DNA from: Shinella zoogloeoides
GTDB taxonomy: Bacteria; Pseudomonadota; Alphaproteobacteria; Rhizobiales; Rhizobiaceae
Length of the DNA stretch: 64,000 nt
Direction of reading: 5' to 3'
Assembly (NCBI RefSeq): GCF_030733845.1
Contig: NZ_CP132313.1
Span: 1-64,000, forward strand
A program made the translations under genes and the position numbers. The notes beneath the pieces are model-generated. The model was not told the origin of the DNA. It made no database searches and was given only the letters and a program-made list of their open reading frames with translations. The number at the start of each line of letters is the position of its first letter. Position 1 is the stretch's first letter. Below are positions 26,248 through 36,262 of this stretch, in pieces.

Positions 26248-27249
26248 TTAGAGCGCGGCCTCGATCTTGGCCGCAGCGTCAGCCGAGACCCACTTGGTCC
26301 AGATGTCCTTGTTCTCCGCAAGGAAGTGCTTGGCACCATCCTCGCCGCTTGCCTGGTTGTCTGTCATCCAGGCCATCAGCTTGGCGATGGTCTCGTTGCT
26401 CCAGGAGCGCTTGTTGAGATACTCCATCACTTCGGGGCCAGCCTTCTCGGAGAAGGGCTTGGCGACCAGCGTCACGATCGTATCGACCGGCCAGGCGCTC
26501 GGCTTGGGATCGGTGCAGTCGGCAACGGTCACGCAGCGCTTCCATTCCGCCTCGTCGTAGGGAACGCCGGCCTGAAGCTGGACCATCTCGTATTTGCCGA
26601 GAAGTGCCGTCGGGGCCCAGTAATAGCCGACCCAGCCTTCCTTGCGCTCGTAGGCCTTGGCGATCGACCCGTCGAGGCCCGCGGCGGAGCCGGTATCGAC
26701 GAGCGTCCAGCCCGCCTTCTCCGCTTCGAAGGCCTTGTAGAGCTGCGCCGTCACGACCGTGCCGCCCCAGCCCTGTGGGCCGTTGTAGATCGCACCCTTG
26801 CTCGGATCTTCCGGATCCTTGATCAGGTCGGGATGCTTCAGGAGGTCCGGAATGGTCTTGATGTCAGGATGGGCGTCCGCGAAATATTTCGGGATCCACC
26901 AGCCCTGCACGCCGCCGTCCGGAAGCGGCGAGCCGACCTTGACGATGCGGCCTTCCTCGGTTCCCTTCTTGACGACGTCCGGCAGCAGGTCGATCCAGGC
27001 CTCCGGGGCAATATCCGGCTCGCCCTTTTCCGCCATGGAGGTGATGGTCGGCACGGTATCGCCGATGGTGATCTCGGCGTTGCAGCCGTAACCTTCGTTC
27101 AGAATGATCTTGTCGAGGTTGGAGATGACCTCGGCGCTCTGCCAGTTCATGCTGGCGATGGTAACGTTGCCGCAGTCAGCGGCTTGGGCCATCGCAGAGC
27201 CGGCAATGGTTCCAAGGAAGAGGCAGGTCGATGCAAGCAGTTTCTTCAT
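26248..27249 (-). CDS. Quaternary-amine ABC transporter substrate-binding protein (OpuAC/ProX family)
   Basis: This is a 333-residue periplasmic receptor with a clear Sec signal peptide (MKKLLASTC, hydrophobic core, cleavage near AQAAD). The mature part carries the OpuAC fold motifs NVTIASMNWQSAEV and DGSIAKAYERKEGWVGYYWAP. Several Trp and Tyr residues (NWQSAE, GWWIPKYF, GYYWAP) are suited to an aromatic cage that binds trimethylammonium or dimethylammonium groups. It is the first gene of the transporter operon and lies 66 bp from the ProC-like gene. The exact betaine is inferred from the neighbouring Stc-like enzymes. Confidence 0.9.
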   Translation of the reverse strand: MKKLLASTCLFLGTIAGSAMAQAADCGNVTIASMNWQSAEVISNLDKIILNEGYGCNAEITIGDTVPTITSMAEKGEPDIAPEAWIDLLPDVVKKGTEEGRIVKVGSPLPDGGVQGWWIPKYFADAHPDIKTIPDLLKHPDLIKDPEDPSKGAIYNGPQGWGGTVVTAQLYKAFEAEKAGWTLVDTGSAAGLDGSIAKAYERKEGWVGYYWAPTALLGKYEMVQLQAGVPYDEAEWKRCVTVADCTDPKPSAWPVDTIVTLVAKPFSEKAGPEVMEYLNKRSWSNETIAKLMAWMTDNQASGEDGAKHFLAENKDIWTKWVSADAAAKIEAAL

Positions 27250-27315
27250 TATCGTTCCCTCTGTATGCGGCTTGACTTGCTGGGCGGGTTGCCGCGAAGC
27301 CCGCCCCCCACGGAG

Positions 27316-28143
27316 CTAGGAGGTTTCCCCCATGCGGACCGATTTCTCGAAAGCTGCGGCGAGCCCGCGCGCGACGGCAGTGGCAAAACCAGCCGAAGCC
27401 ATCTCCTCGATCGCCGCGGCCGTCGTGCCGCGATAGTCAAGGAAGGTCTGGACCGTTTCGGTGGGACAGTCGTCGCGCTGTTCCAGCAGCCGGCCGGCGC
27501 CGACAAGGACGGTGTTCACTGCACGCTGGGCGACCTGTCGGTCGAGGCCATGGGCGATCGCGTCCGCCATCATCGCTTCGGCAAGCAGCGCGGGAAAGGC
27601 CGGACCGGAGCCGGTGAGACCGGTCAGGTAGTCGATTTCCGCCTCCGTGCGCACTTCATCCTCGACCCCGCAGGCACCGAATACCGCCCGGACAATGGTC
27701 CGGTCGGCTTGCTGGAGGTCACGACTGGCGGTCCATGGCGTATAGGACTTGCGCACCGCGGCTGCGGCGTTCGGCAATGTACGGACGGCACGGCGGGTCT
27801 GATGGTGGTCGCACAATGCGGCAAGCCGGATACCGGCCATCACGGAGATGACGAGCTTGCCTTCGGCATTGACCTTGAGGTGCGGCCAGTCGGCCGGACG
27901 GACGGAGAGAATGATGACGTCCGAGCGGTCGGCAAGAGCCTGATTGTCTTGCGTCCAGAAAGCTTCGGGCAGATGGTCGGGGCGCGCGCTGCGATAGGAG
28001 AGGGCAAGGTCCGCAGGTGCTGCAATGCCGGCATCCAGCACGGCGGCGGCAATCGCTCCGCCCAGCCAGCCGGCCCCGCCGATGATGCCGATCCTCAGAC
28101 CCTTGCCTGCTTCCACCTTGCCGTCACTCCGGTTTGTAGCCAT
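27316..28143 (-). CDS. Pyrroline-5-carboxylate reductase-like protein (ProC family)
   Basis: This 275-residue protein has an N-terminal Rossmann motif (RIGIIGGAGWLGGAI). Its C-terminal ProC dimerisation domain includes LTGLTGSGPAFPALLAEAMM, the segment that carries the substrate-binding residues in ProC. It is transcribed with the TetR gene, overlapping its 3' end by 20 bp when the ATG at 28143 is used. In a betaine island it might act on a cyclic imino acid linked to proline, or it may be a divergent paralogue with another role. It is unlikely to be the housekeeping ProC because of its position. Confidence 0.82.
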   Translation of the reverse strand: MATNRSDGKVEAGKGLRIGIIGGAGWLGGAIAAAVLDAGIAAPADLALSYRSARPDHLPEAFWTQDNQALADRSDVIILSVRPADWPHLKVNAEGKLVISVMAGIRLAALCDHHQTRRAVRTLPNAAAAVRKSYTPWTASRDLQQADRTIVRAVFGACGVEDEVRTEAEIDYLTGLTGSGPAFPALLAEAMMADAIAHGLDRQVAQRAVNTVLVGAGRLLEQRDDCPTETVQTFLDYRGTTAAAIEEMASAGFATAVARGLAAAFEKSVRMGETS

Positions 28144-28753
28144 GTCTTGCGAAGAAACGATCAAGTTCCCGCTGCACAGGAACCTGCCCGGTATAGATTG
28201 CGATGTATTCCGGGATGCGCTTCATGCGCAGCGTGATGTCTTCCCTTGATTGCATCGAAATGTATCCGATCTGGACCAGGTAGGTCGTTCGCGCGCGAAC
28301 GTCCGCCGGGACCTCGTCGTAACCGAACCGCATGAACATGCGGCCGATCGCTTCTATTCTCGTCTGGTCGGCCTCATGCACTTCGGCCTGGATTTCAGGC
28401 GATTGCAGGGCCCAGCTGCGGACAGCGAATTCGAACTGGGAATCGAACAGCTCCTTGTTCACCCAGCAGTCGAAGACGTTCAGCATCGCTTCGGCGAGCG
28501 TCTCCGCATAGGCTTCGGACTGCTTCACGAGGTTGCCGGTGTTCTTGTCTCTCCAGCGCGCGATCAGTGCGCCCAGCAGCTCCTCCCGGTCCTTGAAAAA
28601 CCAGTAGAAGCTGGTCCGCGAGAGATTGAGTCGCTTGGCAAGCGGCAGGATTTTCACCGATTCAACGCCGGATTCGAGCAGCGCGTCATAGGCGGCCTCC
28701 AGCCACCCCTCCTGCGATCCGCGCCAGCCGCTGTCACTCATCGCGTTTTCCAT
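28124..28753 (-). CDS. TetR/AcrR-family regulator of the betaine island
   Basis: This 209-residue regulator has an N-terminal helix-turn-helix (AYDALLESGVESVKILPLAKRLN, recognition helix in LSRTSFYWFFKDREELL) and a helical ligand domain. GGAGG lies five bases before the ATG. It is divergent from the StcD-like operon, and the intervening 148 bp carry a pair of matched 17-bp elements facing each other. It probably represses both its own operon (with the ProC-like gene) and the rightward demethylase operon until a betaine or demethylated product is bound; this is inferred. Confidence 0.88.
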   Translation of the reverse strand: MENAMSDSGWRGSQEGWLEAAYDALLESGVESVKILPLAKRLNLSRTSFYWFFKDREELLGALIARWRDKNTGNLVKQSEAYAETLAEAMLNVFDCWVNKELFDSQFEFAVRSWALQSPEIQAEVHEADQTRIEAIGRMFMRFGYDEVPADVRARTTYLVQIGYISMQSREDITLRMKRIPEYIAIYTGQVPVQRELDRFFARHGYKPE

Positions 28754-28793
28754 GATGTCCTCCTAACAAATCCATTTCGCCCTAGCAAGCAAA

Positions 28794-28854
28794 ATGTACA
28801 TCTATGTCAATATTCCAGACTCTGCTGTTTTCCGGCGTTGACACATATGTACAT
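28794..28854. promoter_or_regulatory. Twin inverted operators overlapping divergent -35 boxes
   Basis: ATGTACATCTATGTCAA at 28794-28810 is repeated in inverted orientation at 28838-28854 with only two mismatches in 17. Each copy ends in TTGACA when read in the direction of transcription away from the centre: TTGACA at 28838-28843 can serve as the -35 of the StcD-like gene, and its counterpart can serve the TetR gene. A TetR dimer on each element would block both promoters. The symmetry is seen directly; binding is inferred. Confidence 0.65.
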
Positions 28855-28901
28855 TTCCGTTTACCGTTGCCCTGAAATTCCCATAAACCGGAGCCCGTCG
28901 C

Positions 28902-30938
28902 ATGTCGAACGACCCCCTGCTTCAGCCCTATCAGCTCAAGCACCTGACTCTGCGCAACCGTATCATCGTCACCTCGCATGAGCCGGCCTACCCGGAAGAC
29001 GGCATGCCGAAAGGTCGCTACCGCGCCTATACCGTCGAGCGTGCGAGAGGCGGAGTGGCGCTGACGATGACTGCGGGCTCCGCAGCCGTCTCGAAGGACA
29101 GCCCCCCGGTCTTCAACAACCTGCTCGCCTACAAGGACGAGATCGTTCCGTGGATTCGAGAAATGACGGACGCCGTGCATGAAGCTGGCGCGGCGATCAT
29201 GATCCAGCTCACCCATCTCGGCCGCCGCACGCGCTGGGACAAGGGCGACTGGCTGCCCGTCGTCGCGCCCTCGCATCATCGCGAGGCGGCGCACCGCGCC
29301 TTCCCGAAGAAGCTGGAAGACTGGGATATCACGCGCATCATCAAGGACTTCGCCGACGCGGCCGAGCGTATGAAGGCGGGCGGCATGGACGGCGTCGAGC
29401 TGGAGGCCTACGGCCATCTCATCGACCAGTTCACCTCGCCGCTGACCAACGAGCTGGACGGCCCCTATGGCGGCTCGCTCGACAACCGCATGCGCTTCTG
29501 TCTCGACGTCTTCAAGGCGATGCGCGAGCGGGTCGGCAACGACTTCATCCTCGGCGTGCGCTACACGGCGGACGAATGTCTTCCCGGCGGGACCGGAAAG
29601 GCCGAAGGCCTGGAAATCTCCCGCCGTCTCAAGGAAAGCGGCCTTATCGACTACCTGAACGTCATCCGCGGCCATATCGACACGGACCCTGGCCTGACCG
29701 ACGTCATCCCGATCCAGGGCATGGCGAGCGCGCCGCATCTGGACTTCGCGGGCGACGTGCGCGCCGCGACCAACTTTCCGACCTTCCATGCGGCGAAAAT
29801 CCAGGACGTCGCCACCGCCCGCCACGCGATCGCTGCCGGCAAGGTCGACATGATCGGCATGACCCGCGCCCACATGACCGACCCGCATATCGTGCGCAAG
29901 ATCCTCGAAAAGCGCGAGGACGATATCCGCCCCTGCGTCGGCGCGAACTACTGTCTCGACCGCATCTACCAAGGGGGCCTTGCCTTCTGCATTCACAACG
30001 CGGCGACCGGCCGCGAGGAGACGATGCCGCACAAGATCCCGAAGGCGGATGTGCGCAGGAAGGTAGTGATCGTCGGCGCCGGGCCGGCCGGACTTGAAGC
30101 CGCGCGTGTCAGCGCCGAGCGCGGCCACGACGTTGTGGTCTTCGAGGCGGCGAACCATCCCGGTGGCCAGATCCGCCTGACCGCGCAGAGCGAGCGGCGG
30201 CGCGAGATGATCAGCATCATCGACTGGCGCATGAGCCAGTGCGAAAAGCGCGGCGTCACCTTCCGCTTCAACACATGGGCGGAAGCCGATACGGTTGCGG
30301 CGGAAAACCCCGATGTCGTGATCATCGCGACGGGCGGCCTGCCGCATACCGATGTTCTCACTGACGGCAATGAACTGGTCGTATCCTCCTGGGATATCAT
30401 TTCCGGCGACGTAAAGCCGGGTACCAACGTGCTGGTCTATGACGACGCCGGCGACCATGCCGGCCTGCAGGCCGCCGAATTTATCGCCAAGGCGGGCGGC
30501 AAGGTCGAGATCATGACGCCGGACCGCGCCTTCGCGCCCGAAGTCATGGCGATGAACCTCGTGCCCTATATGCGTTCGCTGCAGAAGCTCGACACGACCT
30601 TCACCGTCACCTACCGGCTGGAAGCGGCGGAAAAGAGCGGCAACCAGATCATCGCCCACGTCGGCAGCGACTATGGTGGCGTTTCCAAGCAGCGCACGGT
30701 CGACCAGATCGTCGTCAACCACGGCACCATTCCGCTGGACGACCTCTATTTCGAACTGAAGCCCGGTTCGAAAAATCTCGGGGAAGTCTCCTACGATGAA
30801 CTTCTCTCCGGCGCACCGCAGACCGTCGATCGCAATCCGGAGGGAACTTACCAGCTCTTCCGTATCGGCGATGCGGTGGCCGCACGCAATACGCATGCGG
30901 CCATCTACGATGCGCTGCGCCTTGCCAAGGATCTCTGA
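28902..30938 (+). CDS. stcD: N-methylproline/dimethylglycine demethylase-like flavoprotein (StcD/DgcA type)
   Basis: This 678-residue protein combines an FMN TIM barrel, an Fe-S site and a C-terminal NAD/ADP-type domain (VIVGAGPAGLEAARVSAERGH). Its sequence closely follows the StcD/DgcA class, for example DPLLQPYQLKHLTLRNRIIV and ITSHEPAYPEDGMPKGRY. These enzymes remove an N-methyl group as formaldehyde and pass electrons to ETF, and the ETF genes follow two genes later. The Fe-S ligand positions are Cys345, Cys351 and Cys363, with Ala348 where TMADH has Cys. It is the first gene of the rightward operon, with a TTGACA box 59 bp upstream inside the operator. The exact substrate (methylproline or another N-methyl amino acid) is not proven. 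Confidence 0.85.
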   Translation: MSNDPLLQPYQLKHLTLRNRIIVTSHEPAYPEDGMPKGRYRAYTVERARGGVALTMTAGSAAVSKDSPPVFNNLLAYKDEIVPWIREMTDAVHEAGAAIMIQLTHLGRRTRWDKGDWLPVVAPSHHREAAHRAFPKKLEDWDITRIIKDFADAAERMKAGGMDGVELEAYGHLIDQFTSPLTNELDGPYGGSLDNRMRFCLDVFKAMRERVGNDFILGVRYTADECLPGGTGKAEGLEISRRLKESGLIDYLNVIRGHIDTDPGLTDVIPIQGMASAPHLDFAGDVRAATNFPTFHAAKIQDVATARHAIAAGKVDMIGMTRAHMTDPHIVRKILEKREDDIRPCVGANYCLDRIYQGGLAFCIHNAATGREETMPHKIPKADVRRKVVIVGAGPAGLEAARVSAERGHDVVVFEAANHPGGQIRLTAQSERRREMISIIDWRMSQCEKRGVTFRFNTWAEADTVAAENPDVVIIATGGLPHTDVLTDGNELVVSSWDIISGDVKPGTNVLVYDDAGDHAGLQAAEFIAKAGGKVEIMTPDRAFAPEVMAMNLVPYMRSLQKLDTTFTVTYRLEAAEKSGNQIIAHVGSDYGGVSKQRTVDQIVVNHGTIPLDDLYFELKPGSKNLGEVSYDELLSGAPQTVDRNPEGTYQLFRIGDAVAARNTHAAIYDALRLAKDL

Positions 30939-30940
30939 CG

Positions 30941-31546
30941 ATGACACGCAGCGACGCATTGCAGGGGTTCCTCGACGCGGCCTTTACAGCCTTCGATCAG
31001 TTCGCAACGGATCCGCAGGGGCGCCGGTCCGTCGCGCAGATATTCACCCAATTGAAAACGCCCCAGCCGGAGCGAACGGGCAGCGGAAAGCGCCTTCCCG
31101 TTTGCGATCGTCATCTCGACGCCGCCCTTGCCGTGGAGATCGGGCAGCCCGCGCTCACCCGGCTGATCCATCGGTTCAAGATGCTGGAGCCTCTGCTGGA
31201 ATGGAAGGAGCGGCCGAACCACGATGGCACGGCGAGCGAAAACTTTGCGGCGAACCATGCCAATGCGATGATCGTCGGCCCCGGCGCCCTTGAAAACCGT
31301 CGGGACATATGGCTTGGCGTCAGCCTTCTGGCGCCGAACACACGCTACCCCGATCATGACCACGCGCCGGAGGAAACCTATCTCGTGCTGTCGGAGGGCG
31401 AGTTCCAGCACGGCGACAGCGACTGGTTTTCACCCGGCATCGGCGGGTCCTTCTACAATCCCCCAGGCATTCGCCACGCCATGCGCTCGGGCGAAAGCCC
31501 GCTCTTCGCCCTATGGGCCTTGCTGCCCGACCAGACGAAACAATGA
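30941..31546 (+). CDS. Cupin of the dimethylsulfoniopropionate-lyase type
   Basis: This is a 201-residue protein of the DMSP-lyase-like cupin family (DddQ/DddW/DddK relatives). The cupin metal set is visible: His139, His141, Glu144/Glu145 and Tyr147 in [15 protein letters not shown], and His179 in NPPGIRHAM. An N-terminal helical region of about 120 residues precedes the cupin, as in DddQ. It starts two bases after the StcD-like stop, so it is co-transcribed. DMSP is a sulfur analogue of betaines, so the enzyme may cleave DMSP or act on a related onium compound. Actual activity is unproven. Confidence 0.75.
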   Translation: MTRSDALQGFLDAAFTAFDQFATDPQGRRSVAQIFTQLKTPQPERTGSGKRLPVCDRHLDAALAVEIGQPALTRLIHRFKMLEPLLEWKERPNHDGTASENFAANHANAMIVGPGALENRRDIWLGVSLLAPNTRYPDHDHAPEETYLVLSEGEFQHGDSDWFSPGIGGSFYNPPGIRHAMRSGESPLFALWALLPDQTKQ

Positions 31547-31586
31547 AAACCGACCGGTGCTGGCCGGTCGCGGGAGGAAAAAGACA

Positions 31587-32336
31587 ATGAAAATCCTGGT
31601 CCCTGTAAAGCGGGTCGTTGATTACAACGTTAAGATCCGCGTGAAGTCCGACGGCTCTGGTGTCGAGCTTGCGAACGTCAAGATGTCGATGAACCCGTTC
31701 GACGAGATCTCTGTGGAAGAGGCGCTTCGTCTGAAGGAAGCCGGCAAGGCGGAGGAAGTGGTGGTGGTGTCGATCGGCCCTGCGAAGGCCGAGGAGACGC
31801 TGCGCACCGCGCTCGCCATGGGCGCCGACCGGGCGGTGCTGGTCGAGACGGACGACGCCGTCGAGCCGCTGGCCGTCGCCAAGATCCTCAAGGGCGTGAC
31901 GGAAGCCGAACAGCCCGGCCTCGTCATTGTCGGCAAGCAGGCGATCGACGACGATTCGAACCAGACCGGCCAGATGCTGTCGGCCCTGCTTGGCTGGGCC
32001 CAGGCGACCTTCGCCTCGAAGGTCGAGATCGGCGACGGCAAGGCCGAGGTCACGCGCGAGGTCGACGGTGGCCTGCAGACGATCGAGGTCAAGCTGCCGG
32101 CCGTGGTCACCACCGACCTTCGCCTCAACGAGCCGCGCTATGCCTCGCTGCCGAACATCATGAAGGCGAAGAAGAAGCCGCTCGACAAGAAGACGCCGGC
32201 AGACTTCGGCGTCGACACGAGCCCGCGCCTCAAGGTGCTGAAGACCGAGGAGCCGTCGGGCCGCAAGGCAGGCGTCAAGGTCAAGAGCGTCGCCGAACTC
32301 GTCGACAAGCTCAAGAACGAAGCCGGCGTGCTCTAA
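31587..32336 (+). CDS. etfB: Electron transfer flavoprotein subunit beta
   Basis: This 249-residue protein is the AMP-binding beta subunit of ETF, which collects electrons from flavin dehydrogenases. It begins [20 protein letters not shown] and contains [20 protein letters not shown] and [20 protein letters not shown], all family motifs. The ATG at 31587 has GGGAGGAAAAAG upstream. Next to the StcD-like demethylase it probably provides a dedicated electron acceptor, although it could equally be the general ETF of the cell. Confidence 0.95.
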   Translation: MKILVPVKRVVDYNVKIRVKSDGSGVELANVKMSMNPFDEISVEEALRLKEAGKAEEVVVVSIGPAKAEETLRTALAMGADRAVLVETDDAVEPLAVAKILKGVTEAEQPGLVIVGKQAIDDDSNQTGQMLSALLGWAQATFASKVEIGDGKAEVTREVDGGLQTIEVKLPAVVTTDLRLNEPRYASLPNIMKAKKKPLDKKTPADFGVDTSPRLKVLKTEEPSGRKAGVKVKSVAELVDKLKNEAGVL

Positions 32337-32358
32337 GCAGGAAAGGGAGAACACAACC

Positions 32359-33288
32359 ATGGCCATTCTTCTTCTGGCAGATCACGACAATGCCCACCTT
32401 TCCGACCAGACGGCGAAGGCGCTGACGGCGGCATCGAAGATCGGTTCGGACGTGCATGTGCTCGTCGCCGGCAGCAATGCCAAGGCTGCGGCCGAGCAGG
32501 CGGCAAAGCTCTCGGGCGTGACGAAGGTGCTCGTCGCCGAGGACGCCAGCCTTGCCAACAACCTTGCCGAACCGCTGGCAGCGCTCATCGTGTCGCTTGC
32601 CGGCAGCTATGACGCCATCGTCTCGGCCGCCACCTCGGTCGGCAAGAACGTCTTGCCGCGCGTGGCAGCGCTGCTCGATGTCGCGCAGGTCTCGGAGATC
32701 GTCGAGGTCGTCTCGGCCGACACGTTCAAGCGTCCGATCTATGCCGGCAATGCCATCCAGACGGTGCAGTCCACCGACGCCAAGAAGGTGATCACGGTGC
32801 GCACCGCCTCGTTCGCCGCTGCTGGCGAAGGTGGCAGCGCCTCGGTCGAGGCCGTATCGGCTGCGGGCAACCCGGGTCTGTCCAGCCACGTCTCCGACGC
32901 GCTCTCGTCGTCGGATCGTCCGGAACTGACCTCGGCCAAGATCATCATCTCGGGCGGCCGGGCGCTCGGTTCGTCGGAGAAGTTCCAGGAGGTCATCCTT
33001 CCCGTCGCCGACAAGCTCGGTGCGGCCGTCGGTGCAAGCCGCGCTGCGGTCGATGCGGGCTATGCGCCGAACGACTGGCAGGTCGGCCAGACGGGCAAGG
33101 TGGTCGCGCCGCAGCTCTACATCGCCTGCGGCATCTCGGGCGCCATCCAGCATCTTGCCGGCATGAAGGACAGCAAGGTCATCGTCGCGATCAACAAGGA
33201 CGAGGAGGCGCCGATCTTCCAGGTCGCGGACTACGGCCTCGTCGGCGATCTCTTCGATATCCTGCCGGAGCTGCAGAAGGCGCTTTAG
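32359..33288 (+). CDS. etfA: Electron transfer flavoprotein subunit alpha
   Basis: This is the 309-residue FAD-binding subunit of ETF. The C-terminal FAD signature region is present: [35 protein letters not shown] and [32 protein letters not shown]. It lies 22 bp after the beta gene. With beta it carries electrons from the demethylase toward ETF:ubiquinone oxidoreductase, which is not encoded in this window. Confidence 0.95.
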   Translation: MAILLLADHDNAHLSDQTAKALTAASKIGSDVHVLVAGSNAKAAAEQAAKLSGVTKVLVAEDASLANNLAEPLAALIVSLAGSYDAIVSAATSVGKNVLPRVAALLDVAQVSEIVEVVSADTFKRPIYAGNAIQTVQSTDAKKVITVRTASFAAAGEGGSASVEAVSAAGNPGLSSHVSDALSSSDRPELTSAKIIISGGRALGSSEKFQEVILPVADKLGAAVGASRAAVDAGYAPNDWQVGQTGKVVAPQLYIACGISGAIQHLAGMKDSKVIVAINKDEEAPIFQVADYGLVGDLFDILPELQKAL

Positions 33289-33314
33289 AATTTCAAGATT
33301 AGAAGGAAATCACC

Positions 33315-34442
<1,128 letters not shown>

Positions 34443-34485
34443 GCGCGGATTCAGGACCGCCGGCACTGCAGCAATCCATTCAACG

Positions 34486-34510
34486 CACCGCCGCGCCAGC
34501 GCCGGCGGTG
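34486..34510 (+). other. Intercistronic hairpin before gfa
   Basis: CACCGCCG and CGGCGGTG form a perfect 8-bp stem with a 9-nt loop in the 117-bp gap between the dehydrogenase and the formaldehyde-activating enzyme gene. There is no T-run, so it looks like an mRNA-processing or stability element rather than a terminator. Confidence 0.4.
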
Positions 34511-34559
34511 CCTGTGATCGGCCGCGCATACCGCGCCGGCCATGAAGGAGGAGAAGCCC

Positions 34560-35132
34560 ATGCCAAGCATCGCGATACATCCATCCCTCGACAGCGGATT
34601 CAAGGCGACGAATGCCGCCTTTTCCGGCGGCACGCTCGTCTGCAATTGCGCGAGCAACACGGTCAAAGTGCGCATCAAGGGCGATATCGCCCATAACCAT
34701 GCCTGCGGCTGCACCAAATGCTGGAAGCCTGACGGCGCGGTTTTCTCGGTCGTCGCCGTCGCGCCGACCGAGAATGTCGAAGTGCTTGAAAACGGCGACA
34801 AGCTCGCCGTCGTGGACCCGGCTGCCCTCATCCAGCGCCATGCCTGCAAGGACTGCGGCGTGCATCTCTACGGGCCGGTCGAGCGCGACCATCCGTTCAA
34901 GGGCCTGTCCTTCGTGCATCCCGAGCGCTTCGAGGAAAGCGGCTGGGCCAAGCCCGGCTTTGCCGCCTTCGTCTCCTCGATCATCGAGAGCGGCTACAAT
35001 CCGGCAAAGATGGACGGCATGCGAGGCCGCCTGAAAGACCTCGGCCTGGAACCTTATGACTGCCTCAATCCCGGCCTGATGGACTATATCGCCACCTGGA
35101 CGGCGAAGAAGAGCGGTGCCTTGCCGGCATGA
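34560..35132 (+). CDS. gfa: S-(hydroxymethyl)glutathione synthase (Gfa family)
   Basis: This 190-residue zinc protein of the Gfa/CENP-V family promotes the condensation of formaldehyde with glutathione. The zinc-binding Cys motifs are present: [21 protein letters not shown] and [10 protein letters not shown]. The ATG at 34560 is chosen because GGAGGAG lies 6 bases upstream; an ATG six codons earlier overlaps that ribosome binding site. It is the last gene of the StcD-ETF-AdhC operon and is followed by a strong hairpin. Confidence 0.9.
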   Translation: MPSIAIHPSLDSGFKATNAAFSGGTLVCNCASNTVKVRIKGDIAHNHACGCTKCWKPDGAVFSVVAVAPTENVEVLENGDKLAVVDPAALIQRHACKDCGVHLYGPVERDHPFKGLSFVHPERFEESGWAKPGFAAFVSSIIESGYNPAKMDGMRGRLKDLGLEPYDCLNPGLMDYIATWTAKKSGALPA

Positions 35133-35139
35133 CGAAAAG

Positions 35140-35164
35140 GGCAGTCCGGGCGAACCGGACTGCC
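35140..35164. terminator. Bidirectional terminator between gfa and the Rieske reductase gene
   Basis: GGCAGTCCGG and CCGGACTGCC form a perfect 10-bp stem with a 5-nt loop, lying 7 bp after the gfa stop and 12 bp after the convergent reductase gene. Read leftward it is followed by TTTT, as in an intrinsic terminator; read rightward the T-run is weak. It separates two convergent operons. Confidence 0.75.
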
Positions 35165-35176
35165 TACAATATTCGC

Positions 35177-36262
35177 TCAGCGGTCGATGACGAGATCGCT
35201 GAGCGGTTTTGAACAGCAGGGCAGGAAGAGACCGGCGTCGATTTCCCGCTGTCGAATGCCGCCGTTGTGGTTCATGTCGACGGTGCCCGAGACGAGTTTC
35301 GACTTGCAGGTGCCGCAGACGCCGTTTGAACAGGACGACGGCAGTTTCACGCCGGCCTTCTTGGCGCAGGAAAGCACCGTCTGCTCGCCTGAAACCTCGA
35401 TCTGGCGCCCCTGCTTGGCAAACGACACCTGGAAGGTGCGCGTAGCGATTTCCTCGACGACGGGAATATCGGCGTCGTCGATGATGGCTGCGTCAAAACT
35501 CTCCTCGATATAGTTTGACGGGGGCAGGCCGAGCTCTGCCGTTATCGCACGCGCCGCCGCCATGAAGGGGGCGGGGCCGCAGCACATCACGACGCGCTCG
35601 GCGAGATCGGGCACGGCAAGCTGCATATAGCTGGCGGAAATGCGCCCCGTCAGACCCGGCCACCGGGATTCGCCGAGGACCGATTCCGGCAGGAACTGCA
35701 GACGCAACCCCTTCGCGCGTGTAGCGAGGCAGGCCAGTTCGTCGCGGAAAATGAGGTCCTTCGGACTGCGCGCTGCATGCAGGAAAACGATGTCTGCCGG
35801 CGCGCACGTATCGACCAGTTCCCGCACCATCGACATGACGGGCGTAATCCCGGAACCGCCGGAAAGGAAAAGATACTTTTTCGCGTTTGGCCGGATGAAA
35901 TGGCCGAGGGGACCGTTCGCCTTCACCGCCGAGCCGGCCGCAAGAGTATCGTGCAGCCAGTTGGAAATCCTGCCGCCGGCGACACGCTTGACCGTGACGG
36001 AGAAGGCGTTGCTGCGGTGCGGGGAGGAGGAGATGCTGTAGCAGCGGCTTTCCGGCTCGCCGCCCACCTCCAGGTCGAACAGGAAATACTGCCCCGCCTC
36101 GAAAACGAACCGCTTACCCTGCGGCGACGCGAAGGTGAAGGTCTTCACGTCATGCGTTTCCTGGTGGACGTCGATACAGACGAGGTCCTCGTCCGTATCC
36201 CGGTTCCAAAGGTCGGCGCAGTGCAGGCGCTCCGCCTGCGAAGGCGGGCTCCTAGTATCCAT
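35177..36262 (-). CDS. Rieske demethylase reductase component (FAD/NADH, plant-type 2Fe-2S)
   Basis: This 361-residue reductase has an FAD domain (RCYSISSSP), an NAD domain (YLFLSGGSGITPVMSM) and a C-terminal plant-type 2Fe-2S domain with CSNGVCGTC and a distal Cys in LFLPCCSK. This layout matches the GbcB/Stc4-type partners of Rieske amine demethylases, passing electrons from NADH to the oxygenase. The ATG at 36262 overlaps the oxygenase stop by 11 bp, which fixes the start and shows translational coupling. Longer in-frame extensions upstream lie inside the oxygenase gene and lack family features. Confidence 0.9.
   Translation of the reverse strand: MDTRSPPSQAERLHCADLWNRDTDEDLVCIDVHQETHDVKTFTFASPQGKRFVFEAGQYFLFDLEVGGEPESRCYSISSSPHRSNAFSVTVKRVAGGRISNWLHDTLAAGSAVKANGPLGHFIRPNAKKYLFLSGGSGITPVMSMVRELVDTCAPADIVFLHAARSPKDLIFRDELACLATRAKGLRLQFLPESVLGESRWPGLTGRISASYMQLAVPDLAERVVMCCGPAPFMAAARAITAELGLPPSNYIEESFDAAIIDDADIPVVEEIATRTFQVSFAKQGRQIEVSGEQTVLSCAKKAGVKLPSSCSNGVCGTCKSKLVSGTVDMNHNGGIRQREIDAGLFLPCCSKPLSDLVIDR

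Noticed and set aside
28782..30959. Leftward 725-codon frame opposite the StcD-like gene
   Set aside because: The rightward gene has unmistakable flavoenzyme motifs. The antisense frame also covers the divergent promoter region, which a real gene would not.
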